In this document: positions 43,108 to 52,351 of the stretch, in pieces
Layout of the letters: each line of letters opens with the position of its first letter
Position numbering within the stretch: position 1 is the stretch's first letter
Assembly (NCBI GenBank): GCA_016718035.1
Contig: JADKEK010000006.1
Coordinates: forward strand, 124,001-188,000
Direction of reading: 5' to 3'
Source: Bacteroidota bacterium
Lineage (GTDB): Bacteria > Bacteroidota > Bacteroidia > Chitinophagales > BACL12
DNA: 64,000 bases
The notes under the pieces: generated by a model
What the model was told of the DNA's origin: nothing
Seen by the model: only the letters and a program-made list of their open reading frames with translations
The model's database searches: none
Position numbers and translations under genes: made by a program

Positions 43108-43296
43108 AAATTATAATATTTAACAGCTATCACTTCTGAAAAAAATGAGCGGTTCATAAGATAAAAATCACAATATTTGTCGGCTTTATGTTTTTATTAA
43201 GGACAGAGGTGGCAAAAAAAATTTCACCATATTTGCTAACTTATTATAGCAGCTAAATTTTAATAATAAGAAAACGATAAATGAATCATTTCCAAC

Positions 43297-43872
43297 ATGA
43301 CAAAACCAACCCTCCCCACCATACCATTCAAATCCCCCAAATCATTCGAAACCTGGCTTGAAAAACAACATGACAAGTCAACCGGAATTTGGATGAAAAT
43401 ATATAAAAAAGATTCCGGCATCAAAACGATAACCTATGCAGAAGCATTGGATGTTGCATTATGTTTCGGTTGGATTGATGGTCAGAAACAGGCATTTGAT
43501 GAAACATGTTGGTTACAAAAATTTTGTCCGAGAACGGCAAAAAGTATTTGGTCTAAAATTAATATTGGTCATGTAGAAAGATTAATTCAAACCGGAAAAA
43601 TGCAACCTGCCGGATTAAAAGCAATCGAAAGTGCCAAAGCAGATGGCAGATGGGAAAAGGCATACGATTCGCCAAGTAAAATGACCATACCTGATGATTT
43701 TTTAAAAGAACTCAGTAAAAACAAAATGGCAGAAACGTTTTTTAAAAGTTTAAATAAAACCAACTTATATGCTATAGGATTTCAATTGCAAACTGCAAAA
43801 AAACAAGAAACCCGCGACAAACGTATGAAGGCCATTATTGAAAAGTTAGCAAAGGGGGAGAAGTTTCATTGA
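43297..43872 (+). CDS. YdeI/OmpD-associated family protein
   Basis: 191 residues. FETWLEKQHDKSTGIWMKIYKKDSGIKTITYAEALDVALCFGWIDGQKQAFDETCWLQKFCPRTAKSIWSKIN is the characteristic YdeI domain, followed by the C-terminal helical part with NKTNLYAIGFQLQTAKKQETRDKRM. Relatives are linked to peptide or bacteriocin resistance in enterobacteria, but the biochemical role is unclear. Length is normal. Confidence 0.9.
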   Translation: MTKPTLPTIPFKSPKSFETWLEKQHDKSTGIWMKIYKKDSGIKTITYAEALDVALCFGWIDGQKQAFDETCWLQKFCPRTAKSIWSKINIGHVERLIQTGKMQPAGLKAIESAKADGRWEKAYDSPSKMTIPDDFLKELSKNKMAETFFKSLNKTNLYAIGFQLQTAKKQETRDKRMKAIIEKLAKGEKFH

Positions 43873-44162
43873 AATATTGAATGTCGTAGGTGTTGTTTTG
43901 TTTAGCGGGCTTTTAAGTTCCTGTAGTACAAAAAAATTGGGCAATATGGGTTTATTGAATTACTCACTATTAATTCTTTCATCAAATATGTAATTACTGC
44001 CTATTCAAATTATCCTCTATTTGTAATTTATTTGGATACAATAAGATAGTTACTGCAAGTTGAATATGGAATCGCAATTGATGTGTATCACACAATTTAC
44101 TATAATTGTCATTGTAATGTTTTAGAATTCGTTTTAATATAAGTTGGGCTTGGTGAATTTGC

Positions 44163-44230
44163 TGTGACCATGCGCAGTGCATACTCCTTTTTGAGGATTA
44201 ACGGTATACCGTGAATTTGCATTAAAATTT
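44163..44230 (+). repeat. Island repeat element, partial copy D
   Basis: TGTGACCATG at 44163, then TTTTTGAGGATTA and a perfect palindrome ACGGTATACCGT (44201-44212) followed by GTGAATTTGC. The stem ACGG/CCGT is kept with a different centre (TATA rather than AAAA). The 77-nt interval of copies A-C is missing or decayed. The rest of 43873-44413 has no gene. Confidence 0.65.
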
Positions 44231-44413
44231 CTTTATATTGAAAATTAGGGTATAAATTGCACGATGTATCGAGTTGCTACACTTATCCTCAAGGATTTTT
44301 TTGGATTAACAAAACAAGGTAGTTGCTTTTCAATAAAGTTGTGTCATGAAAATTGATACTTCGAAATTTCATGCTTACAAAACCTTTTATTTAACATTTA
44401 AAATAATTATTTT

Positions 44414-45289
44414 ATGCCTAATCAAGACGAATTATCAGCACGCGTTAGTTTCTTTAGAAGAGAACAACATCCATCACCACTGAGAGCAGACTTTTATGAA
44501 GGTGATAAATTTACTAATGGATGGATGCCATATGATGCACATTCTGCAATTCTTGGAGTGAATAATGTTACACATTCCAAAGGAGTAATAGCGGGTGCTA
44601 TTGACAATATACCTGATGTTGGAGTAGGTGGCAGAAGTGATGCAAAATTTAATGTTGGCGTTTATGGTTACAGCGAAAATGGCACAGGTGTTTATTGTAA
44701 AAGCGTTAATTATGAAGCCCTACATGCAGAAACACAATCGAATGAAACCGCTGCAATTGCCGCCTATCAAATGAATCCTGAAAGTAACTCAGCAGCATTT
44801 TATGCTGAACATGCCAATCCGAATAAGGCTGCAGCAGTATTTAAAGGAAATGTTCATGTGCATGGTGATATACTTTTACTTAATGCAGATATTGCAGAAG
44901 ATTTCACAGTTGCTGATTTTGAAACTGAGATAGGTTCAGTAATGATTTTTGGTGAAGCTGGAGCTTTGATACCATGCAATAGAGATTATGATAAAAAAGT
45001 TGTTGGTGTTATTTCCGGAGCGGGTAACTACAAACCGGGTATTGTTTTAGATAAACAAAAAGATTTAACCAATCGCTTACCTATAGCTTTGATGGGAAAA
45101 GTATACTGCAAAGTAGATGCTGATATCTGTCCTATTGAAATTGGAGACTTATTGACTACTTCTTCCACCACAGGTAGTGCGATGAAGGCCCTTGATCCTT
45201 ATAAATCATTTGGAACAATAATAGGAAAGGCATTAATGCCTTTAAATTCAGGTAAAGGTTTGATACCTATTTTGGTAAACTTGGCATGA
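44414..45289 (+). CDS. Protein of unknown function with repeat-rich, tail-like C-terminus
   Basis: 291 residues, no signal peptide. The first part (about 40-150) has short Gly/Ala/Asn-rich strands (GVYGYSENGTGVYCKSVNYEALHAETQSNET), as in beta-helical or tail-fibre-like proteins. The C-terminal segment (KKVVGVISGAGNYKPGIVLDK...PIALMGKVYCKVD...GDLLTTSSTTGSAMKA) is a conserved block recalling the domain near the end of some phage tail or autoproteolytic (G2/S74-like) proteins. No function can be assigned. It is 28 bp upstream of the next gene and probably in one operon with it. Confidence 0.6.
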   Translation: MPNQDELSARVSFFRREQHPSPLRADFYEGDKFTNGWMPYDAHSAILGVNNVTHSKGVIAGAIDNIPDVGVGGRSDAKFNVGVYGYSENGTGVYCKSVNYEALHAETQSNETAAIAAYQMNPESNSAAFYAEHANPNKAAAVFKGNVHVHGDILLLNADIAEDFTVADFETEIGSVMIFGEAGALIPCNRDYDKKVVGVISGAGNYKPGIVLDKQKDLTNRLPIALMGKVYCKVDADICPIEIGDLLTTSSTTGSAMKALDPYKSFGTIIGKALMPLNSGKGLIPILVNLA

Positions 45290-45317
45290 ACCAATTATAA
45301 AACAATAAAACTATTTT

Positions 45318-46160
45318 ATGGAAAAGCGATATATTACAATAATTATCGATAGCATTACTGATTTAAATACAACAAACTTTGAAATTGAAGTTTCGTTTTC
45401 AGTATTTGATGATCATCCGGATTTTATTGAGCTTGCGGTTGAAAGTAGCACACAACAAGGCATTAGTCAACATGATACAAAATTGGTTGAAATGAAAGAC
45501 GATGTAAAAAGCTACAAAGGCACTTTAAAAATACCTATTGCAAACATTGTTTTCAATATTGTGGCGCATCCGATAATTATAAAGCCCAATAACGAACGAT
45601 TAGATAAATATGAGGATGGATCTTATGTTGATAATGACATGAATTATATGCCTTATGCTTTAGTTAGAACCACCGACAAAAATGCCGAATTCCCAGCACC
45701 TCATATAACTGAAATTTCACCTTTCCCAAAAACTATTTATGGTAATAGTGGGATAAAGATAACTTGGCAAACAATTAAAAAATATGGTGAATATGAATTG
45801 TTGATTAGAAAGGCAGGAGAAGAGGCATACGATACTATTTTATTTAAAGCTACAGCAGACAATTCCTACAAATTAATGAGCCGAAAACTAAATAATGTGG
45901 CTATAGATTTTATAATGAGCGATTTACATCATTTGCACAATTTTGAAATACAAATTAGAGGCGTACAACCGGCTACTGTTCCTTTGGAAACCGTCTCTTC
46001 AAATTGGTCACCTGTTGTTACCTTTCATACAGCAATACCCTTAAATAGCCTCAGCGGTTTTCTTTATAACAAAGATTTAAGTACCGGTATCAGGAAATAT
46101 TTTCCTCAAAACACAAATGTGAGTTTGCGCAGGCAAATGTGGATTGATGATATCTATTAA
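45318..46160 (+). CDS. Protein of unknown function, beta-sandwich-like
   Basis: 280 residues, no signal peptide or membrane helix. The middle (about 130-245) has a pattern like a fibronectin type III domain (APHITEISPFP...GIKITWQTIKKYGEYELLIRKAG...LHNFEIQIRGV). The N-terminal 100 residues look like another beta-sandwich. Pairing with the upstream gene in one operon suggests a common role. No family recognised. Confidence 0.6.
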   Translation: MEKRYITIIIDSITDLNTTNFEIEVSFSVFDDHPDFIELAVESSTQQGISQHDTKLVEMKDDVKSYKGTLKIPIANIVFNIVAHPIIIKPNNERLDKYEDGSYVDNDMNYMPYALVRTTDKNAEFPAPHITEISPFPKTIYGNSGIKITWQTIKKYGEYELLIRKAGEEAYDTILFKATADNSYKLMSRKLNNVAIDFIMSDLHHLHNFEIQIRGVQPATVPLETVSSNWSPVVTFHTAIPLNSLSGFLYNKDLSTGIRKYFPQNTNVSLRRQMWIDDIY

Positions 46161-46361
46161 CAAACTATATTTTTTATGTAAATTTAAATACACAAACACA
46201 AAACAAATTGTTTTCACTTAAGCCTTTGGTAAAATAATTTACAATAATGTCTCAACCTTGTTATAGTTTTGAAACAGCATAACCCGGCCTTACGTATGTC
46301 ACCCAAATGTTAAATCCCTTACAGCCTTTATAAATTCCCACATTTTTAATAAATTTGAAGT

Positions 46362-47918
46362 ATGTCACGGCTTATCACCATGGGTGTTCTGGTATTCATT
46401 TTGGGTGCTCAAACCCTTAGTGCGCAGTTTCCGCTGGATAAATCTTTTGGTGAAAATGGGTTTCTTTTTCTTGAGCAGGCTGATGATGTGATTCAACTTT
46501 CAAATGGTAATATCCTGGTATTCGACGGCTCGTTGCAGGATAATTATTCAATTACTGTATTTGCTTTTGATGGAAATGGTCAAGCACGGGAGTCCTTTGG
46601 TGATAATGGGGCTTTGAAATTCCAATTTGATAATATTGTTGTGTTTAGAATGGCCATTGCTGCTGAAAATAATGAATGGTATATGTGGATGCACAGTGTT
46701 GACAATTTAGGGTATCGTGATTCGATAATCCGATTTAATGAAGAAGGAGAACGTATAAAAGAATATGGTATAAACGGGGCTGTTCGCGTGCCATTTGGAG
46801 ATGGTTATGTTGCCGGCAACATGCTCATTTTACGCTCAGGTGAGCTTATGGTAGCAGTTGAATTAGAATCATTAATTCCAAGTTTATCTTCGAGGTATGT
46901 TTGCAAATACACAAAAGAAGGGGCGCCTGACCCACAATTTGGTGATTCCGGAAGGGCAATAATGAATCATGGTGAAATGTTGTACGACAATCGCCCCATT
47001 TTGTTGGAACACCAGGATGGAAGTATTTTGGTTGGTAACACTATTACAACGAATAATAATTCGAAAACGGAACTTGAACTACTAACAAATTTGGGATTGC
47101 CTGATTCTTCTTTCGGAAATAGCGGAAAGGTAATTTTATCTGCCGGAACAAATACATCTGTACTTTCATCATATTGGTATGAGGAGATGTCTGAAATTTT
47201 ATATATACTTACTGATGGTCCAAGCGGTGAATCCTTTGTTTGGCAATTAAATAGGGATGGCGAATTAAATTACGCATACGGCTCCAACGGACATAAACAG
47301 AATTTAGCGCTGATTGGAGCCCAAACTATGTATAAAATGAATGATGGTACCTTTTTTTTTACAGGTATTGAATTCCTAAATAATTATTTCCAAAGGGACA
47401 TTGCGATTTGGAAGACAAATGCAGAATTGGCAATATTACCATGGGCATCCGGTGATTTGTCACCTTCCATCAACCTGATAGCTTCAACTGATTATGTAGA
47501 AGCTTCTGATGATTATGAAACTCGCTCGTTAATGATGCAAGATGGCAGCATTTTGATTTTGTGTAAGGCAACATTTCGCGACTTTTATTTGTTAGACACA
47601 GCCAAAGCAGCACTCATTAAAGTGCCACCAATAGATCAACCTCGAACTGATTTATGTCCGCTGTTGAGTGTCCCTGTTTTATATCACGACCAGGAACAAT
47701 CATTTTTACAACTTACTCTTGATCCATTGGCTTCAGGCAACTTTACTTTTAGCGTAACAGATATGATGGCTCGCACCGTTATTCCGCACTACACATTAGA
47801 CCTTGCACCCGGTATTTCGAATTATACCTACCCAATTCCACTTGAGTTACCAAATGGTATGTACTTGCTCACCATTCATGCCGATGATTGTGCAACAGGG
47901 ATTAAGTTTGTGAAATGA
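46362..47918 (+). CDS. Secreted delta-60 repeat protein with T9SS sorting domain
   Basis: 518 residues. Signal peptide (MSRLITMGVLVFILGAQTLSAQ) followed by repeats of the delta-60/DUF5122 kind, each containing a D-x-SFG-x-NG or similar: LDKSFGENGFL, RESFGDNGALK, DPQFGDSGRA, DSSFGNSGKV, NYAYGSNGHK. Such repeats are thought to fold as a beta-propeller. The C-terminus (FSVTDMMARTVIPHY...LPNGMYLLTIHAD) is a T9SS type A sorting domain, so it is exported to the surface. Ligand unknown. Confidence 0.85.
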   Translation: MSRLITMGVLVFILGAQTLSAQFPLDKSFGENGFLFLEQADDVIQLSNGNILVFDGSLQDNYSITVFAFDGNGQARESFGDNGALKFQFDNIVVFRMAIAAENNEWYMWMHSVDNLGYRDSIIRFNEEGERIKEYGINGAVRVPFGDGYVAGNMLILRSGELMVAVELESLIPSLSSRYVCKYTKEGAPDPQFGDSGRAIMNHGEMLYDNRPILLEHQDGSILVGNTITTNNNSKTELELLTNLGLPDSSFGNSGKVILSAGTNTSVLSSYWYEEMSEILYILTDGPSGESFVWQLNRDGELNYAYGSNGHKQNLALIGAQTMYKMNDGTFFFTGIEFLNNYFQRDIAIWKTNAELAILPWASGDLSPSINLIASTDYVEASDDYETRSLMMQDGSILILCKATFRDFYLLDTAKAALIKVPPIDQPRTDLCPLLSVPVLYHDQEQSFLQLTLDPLASGNFTFSVTDMMARTVIPHYTLDLAPGISNYTYPIPLELPNGMYLLTIHADDCATGIKFVK

Positions 47919-48285
47919 TTGGGTGAAAACTGATATTTATAAAGGCATATCCCAAATAACCTTTAAATGGTTAACGGTTATTAGTTTTTTCAAAACTTAT
48001 AATTAATTGCTTTAGGTTGAACAATTTTATTAAGGCCGTGAATTAATTCCACAAGACACTTAATTGTCGGTATAGGACTTAATCTATTAAAGGTAATCTA
48101 CCACAAGGTTTGAGGGATTGAAAAATTCAAATAGTATTTTAACAAATATTAATGCTTCGTTTTCGGATATTTCGGTAGTTTTGAATGTACAAAAAACATG
48201 TATAACGTTTTTTAACTGATTGGCGTCCAGTTGGTGTCGGTAATTGTAGTGAAACACCTTAAAAAATATTTAACTCAATTTGAAA
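47919..48285. other. Non-coding stretch
   Basis: About 370 bp with no open frame, hairpin or copy of the island element that I can see. It presumably contains the promoter for the gene at 48286. Confidence 0.5.
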
Positions 48286-49101
48286 ATGGCAAAAAATAGT
48301 TTGTTTATTCTACTTTTAATTATTTACGGTAATCTAAAGGCGCAGGAACAAAGTGCAACTAATTCTGAAGTGAATAAAAATTTGAGTGTCGGCCTTGGGC
48401 TTTGTAATGATGTAATATATGATGCATCCTTTTCCTTGGTTAGACAAATTGGGTTAGGTCCTTCTTTTAATCTCGCCTACTACCAATCAAATAACAAGGT
48501 GTCGCATATCTTTGAAAATAATATTGGTATTTACAGATTTCATTCGGAAGTTCCTGACCCCAACTATGAATTATCCGGTATTCATTTACATGAACGATTT
48601 GTGTATAAATATCTGCGCAATTATACATTCAACCGATTTACGTTATCTCCGGGACCTTCATTGGTATTTGATTTTTCACAAATTAAGCCTGAAGGATTAG
48701 TGATTAACAACGCACCTTTGCACGATTTTAATCTTCAGTTGCAACTTGCCGCAAAAGTGGTTTACCCATTGGAATTGTTTAATAGAAAGTGTTTGCTTGC
48801 CTATCAGTTGGATTTGCCGGTATTTGGGTATAATTCAAGACCGGATTATTTGGGATTTACAGAGTTTTCAGGAGATTCCAAATACTTTAATAGCTATGGC
48901 AATTATTCTTTTTTAAGTGAAAAATATTGGTATATCAAAAACGACATTCAATTTGTGTTGAATTATGATAAAAAAAATAATTATGCCATTCACCTTAACC
49001 AATATTATGCTCAAAATAATTTAGTTAATGAATACCAAAATTTATCCAATACAATTACATTTAGTTATTCACGCACATTTTCAAACAAACAAAATGAATA
49101 G
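48286..49101 (+). CDS. Exported protein, probably outer-membrane-associated
   Basis: About 271 residues from the ATG at 48286 (a TTG two codons earlier is less likely). Signal peptide MAKNSLFILLLIIYGNLKAQ. The mature part is made of alternating strands rich in Tyr, Asn and Phe and ends NTITFSYSRTFSNKQNE, compatible with a beta-barrel or periplasmic beta protein. No family recognised. It overlaps the start of the S41 protease gene by 8 bp, so the two are coupled. Confidence 0.62.
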   Translation: MAKNSLFILLLIIYGNLKAQEQSATNSEVNKNLSVGLGLCNDVIYDASFSLVRQIGLGPSFNLAYYQSNNKVSHIFENNIGIYRFHSEVPDPNYELSGIHLHERFVYKYLRNYTFNRFTLSPGPSLVFDFSQIKPEGLVINNAPLHDFNLQLQLAAKVVYPLELFNRKCLLAYQLDLPVFGYNSRPDYLGFTEFSGDSKYFNSYGNYSFLSEKYWYIKNDIQFVLNYDKKNNYAIHLNQYYAQNNLVNEYQNLSNTITFSYSRTFSNKQNE

Positions 49102-50107
49102 TATGCAAATAATTCAAAAATGGGTAATTATTGCTCTTTTAATGGCGTCAATAACTTCTTGTACCAAAGAATTAATTACAACAAATGCTACCGATTCGCC
49201 TATAATGGTATTTAATCAGGCCTCGGATTTTATTAAAACACATTCCGCTTTTTTGGGCATAAAAAATTTGAATTGGGATTCTATTCACATTATTTATAGC
49301 AATAAAGTATTCGAGGGCATGACTGATGATTCGTTATACAATGTAATAAATTCGATGCTTTTAGAGCTGCAGGATGGGCATGCATTATTGTATTATGAAA
49401 ATAAAGCAGTTACCGTTTGGGATTATACGGCGGGATATCCAATTAATTTTGATAAACAACTACTGGATAGTTATTACTTACAGGAAAGTCAAAAAATTGG
49501 ACCATTTACTGTTGCGATTATAGACGAAGTAGGGTATGTTTATTATCCTTCGTTTGCAGAAAACATTGCGGAAAGTGATATGGACGATTTGATTGACTTT
49601 ATTGCAGACGCCAAAGGTTTGATTATTGACATAAGAAGCAATGGTGGGGGAGATGGTACTAACTCAAATACTATTTTAAGCAGGTTTACTGATAAAGAAG
49701 TGTATTTAGGAAAACAGTTGGTAAAAAGTGGTCCTGACGAAGATGACTACATCGAATCAAAGTATACGCTTGAACCAGCCGAAAGTCAAAAAAAATACCT
49801 GAACGAGCAAATTATTATTTTAACCAATAGAGGGGATGCCAGTACTTCAGCCTTTTTTACCGGTTTTGCAAAAGTATTACCCAATATTACTTCCGTTGGC
49901 GATAAAACAGGAGGAGCAGGAGGTGTTGGCACCAGTATGCAGTTAGGCAATGGCTGGCAAATTGTGGTATCATCAACAATAGGAATTGATGCCAATAATA
50001 ATGTTATAGAAAATGGAATTGACCCGGATATTAAGGTAGATCAATCAGCTGCCGATAGTATTAATCATATTGACAGCATTCTTGAAACGGCGTTGTTGCA
50101 ATTTTAG
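49094..50107 (+). CDS. S41 family peptidase lipoprotein
   Basis: About 337 residues from the ATG at 49094 (or 49103). A lipobox-like end ITSC after a hydrophobic core predicts a lipoprotein. The S41 (C-terminal-processing) core is visible: GLIIDIRSNGGGDGTNS, then ILTNRGDASTSAFFTGFAKVL with the likely nucleophile Ser, and VGDKTGGAGGVGTSMQL with the catalytic Lys region. No PDZ domain is evident, so it resembles the tricorn/interphotoreceptor-retinoid-binding-like group in Bacteroidota. The longer frame (49028) runs inside the upstream gene and was rejected. Confidence 0.87.
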   Translation: MNSMQIIQKWVIIALLMASITSCTKELITTNATDSPIMVFNQASDFIKTHSAFLGIKNLNWDSIHIIYSNKVFEGMTDDSLYNVINSMLLELQDGHALLYYENKAVTVWDYTAGYPINFDKQLLDSYYLQESQKIGPFTVAIIDEVGYVYYPSFAENIAESDMDDLIDFIADAKGLIIDIRSNGGGDGTNSNTILSRFTDKEVYLGKQLVKSGPDEDDYIESKYTLEPAESQKKYLNEQIIILTNRGDASTSAFFTGFAKVLPNITSVGDKTGGAGGVGTSMQLGNGWQIVVSSTIGIDANNNVIENGIDPDIKVDQSAADSINHIDSILETALLQF

Positions 50108-50222
50108 TTAGCTGATTAATAATTAGGGCGAAGCTTTCTATTTTTAGTTTTTAGGAAATTATTTTTTGCAAATCCACAATAATCCATAATTTTGAATACA
50201 TGAAAATTAATTAATTAATGTT

Positions 50223-50463
50223 ATGACTGGTTCAGCAAAACCCTTTACCTTCCTTACTTTTGGGGATATAAATGCAGGTTATTTTTCCTTTAACACAATG
50301 TCTCAAACCATGTTGCGGAATTGTATTATTTAATTAAAAACGAGGTCAGGTAATTTTGCTAATTATTAATTCAAGGTGGTGATAGTTTGCGCATTGTCGA
50401 AATAGTAGTTTATGGTGAAGATGGAATAATTATTAATGATGCAAATAAATACGTAAACACTTG
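50223..50463 (+). pseudogene. Possible decayed gene
   Basis: Short coding-like pieces lie in succession but in different frames: MTGSAKPFTFLTFGDINAGY (from the ATG at 50223), HVAELYYLIKNEVR, and GDSLRIVEIVVYGEDGIIIN ending in TGA near 50463. Together they look like one small protein broken by frameshifts. The remainder of the 50108-50614 gap shows nothing else. Confidence 0.3.
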
Positions 50464-50614
50464 AAAAACAAGCTATTACTACCATTTAACCATGCCAGCT
50501 AACAATTTTTCTAATTCGAAATGTGGGAGTTTTATAACTAATTTCTAAAAATCTGTAATTTTTTCAATTTTAAACCTTAGAGTTTTGTATCCCACCATTT
50601 TTGGAAGATAGGGG

Positions 50615-51016
50615 ATGATGAACGCTGCAAATTTTAAAAAGATTTACGAAAAATATAGCCCGATGCTATTCGGGGTTGCATTGGAAATTTGTCCTTCAAA
50701 AAAACATGCAGAAGAGCTATTATTGATTACATTTAAAAAAATACACCGAGACGACATTAACCGGGAAAACCATCCTGCCTATTGTATAACTCTCCTTCGT
50801 TTGATTATAAAAACCGCACATGGAATCTATCTAGATAAATTTAAAACCTGCCTCAGTTTAAAACAATTTGAAAAAACGCCACTTTTAAACCAGCTCATCT
50901 GCGACCAAAAAAAATTTAAAGATTATTGCAAAGAAAAATCCCTCACACAGCAGGAAGGCTTGCAAATTGTACGCGATGAGTTTAATAAAGTAAGAAATTC
51001 CGAACTCAAAAAATGA
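50615..51016 (+). CDS. Sigma-70 region 2-like protein
   Basis: 133 residues. NFKKIYEKYSPMLFGVALEICPSKKHAEELLLITFKKIHRDD resembles region 2 of ECF sigma factors (core-binding helix and -10 recognition), then HPAYCITLLRLIIKTAHGIYLDKF. The C-terminal 45 residues are too short and unlike a region 4 HTH. It may be a truncated ECF sigma or a regulator derived from one. A second ATG one codon in (50618) is possible. No anti-sigma gene is adjacent. Confidence 0.6.
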   Translation: MMNAANFKKIYEKYSPMLFGVALEICPSKKHAEELLLITFKKIHRDDINRENHPAYCITLLRLIIKTAHGIYLDKFKTCLSLKQFEKTPLLNQLICDQKKFKDYCKEKSLTQQEGLQIVRDEFNKVRNSELKK

Positions 51017-51243
51017 ATTTTAGAAAAGCATTAACTAACAACTTTTCATACTGTAATGTTGTTTTCTTATTTACACTAATCTTAAATTTATTTTTTGAAA
51101 GATATTATTGATTGTTTTTGCAATTTAATATTGTTTTTTCCAATAATTTATTAGTTTTGATAAAGTTGATTCAGGGAACTGTTTAAACAAGGACTTTAAT
51201 ATTAAATCTAATTGTTCCCCGCCTAAATAAATTAAAACAACTT

Positions 51244-52092
51244 ATGCACCTATCACCAATTATTGAAACAGTCGAATTACTGAAAATATACAATAACCCT
51301 GATGTGATGATTTTCGATGTCAGCACCGGTAAAAATGCCCGTGCCAGTTACGAACAGGAACATATACCCGGAGCCTATTTTGTTGACCTTAATACACAAT
51401 TGGCGGATATCAAAAGCGACTTTGCCGATGGCGGGCGACATCCATTGCCAACTGTAGCAGCTTTCGCTAAAACGTTAACCGGCTTAGGTATTTCAAAAAA
51501 CAACCATATTATAATTTATGATGATAATAATGGTTCAAACGCTGCTGCCAGATTTTGGTGGATGTTAAAATCGGCGGGACATGAAAAGGTGCAGGTTTTG
51601 AATGGCGGAATAAATGAGGCGAAAAAAAATAATTTTCCGATGAGTGCTAAAACGGAAATTATTAAACCGGCGAGTGAATCATATTTAATTGACAAGTGGA
51701 TGCTCCCAACCATCGAAATGCAAGCGGTAGAAAATGTTGCCCAAAACCCAGATTATTTGGTTATAGATGTTAGGTCCAAAGAACGTTATGACGGTAAAAT
51801 TGAACCAATCGATTTAATAGCAGGACATATTCCGGGAGCTGTAAATATGCCATTTACGGAAAACCTAAACGAGCAGGGATTATTTCTCGACCCGCAAGTT
51901 TTAAGAAACAAATATGAACAACTATTCAACCAAATTAAATCGGAAAATATTATCGTGCACTGCGGCTCAGGTGTAACGGCTTGTCATACGTTACTTGCTT
52001 TGGCTTATGCCGAAATGGACATTCCTAAATTGTATGTCGGTTCTTGGAGTGAGTGGAGTAGGAATGATAAAACGATGAGTACAACAATTTGA
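51244..52092 (+). CDS. 3-mercaptopyruvate sulfurtransferase-like, two rhodanese domains
   Basis: 282 residues. The N-terminal rhodanese domain includes EHIPGAYFVDLNTQLAD and DGGRHPLP but lacks a catalytic Cys (IIYDDNNGSNAAARFWWML). The C-terminal domain carries the active-site loop VHCGSGVTAC; the CGSGVT form is the mercaptopyruvate type, in contrast to CRKGVT of thiosulfate sulfurtransferases. It transfers sulfur from 3-mercaptopyruvate or thiosulfate to thiol acceptors. Length and layout match SseA. Confidence 0.93.
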   Translation: MHLSPIIETVELLKIYNNPDVMIFDVSTGKNARASYEQEHIPGAYFVDLNTQLADIKSDFADGGRHPLPTVAAFAKTLTGLGISKNNHIIIYDDNNGSNAAARFWWMLKSAGHEKVQVLNGGINEAKKNNFPMSAKTEIIKPASESYLIDKWMLPTIEMQAVENVAQNPDYLVIDVRSKERYDGKIEPIDLIAGHIPGAVNMPFTENLNEQGLFLDPQVLRNKYEQLFNQIKSENIIVHCGSGVTACHTLLALAYAEMDIPKLYVGSWSEWSRNDKTMSTTI

Positions 52093-52351
52093 GTTCATCA
52101 CAAAATTTTAAGTTTTGGGAATTCCTGAATTTACCCACATTGACACCACATTATAAACGGAAAGCCCTGCAAAGTCAAAGCCGCTTGTAATCAAATAATC
52201 GGCAAACAATGCACACAACATTTACAACATTTGTTTTGGGATTATTATAATTTCGTATTGGAATTAATTTATCATTTTATTGATTGAATAAACATTTTCA
52301 ATCCAAATGATATTTCAATACCATTTAATATTTATTGATATCCCAAAAACA

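Noticed and set aside
28480..44230. Island elements as integron attC sites
   Set aside because: Constant length, hairpins and uniform orientation are suggestive, but the paired 7-bp core sites (GTTRRRY/RYYYAAC) are not evident at the ends and no integron integrase is in the window.
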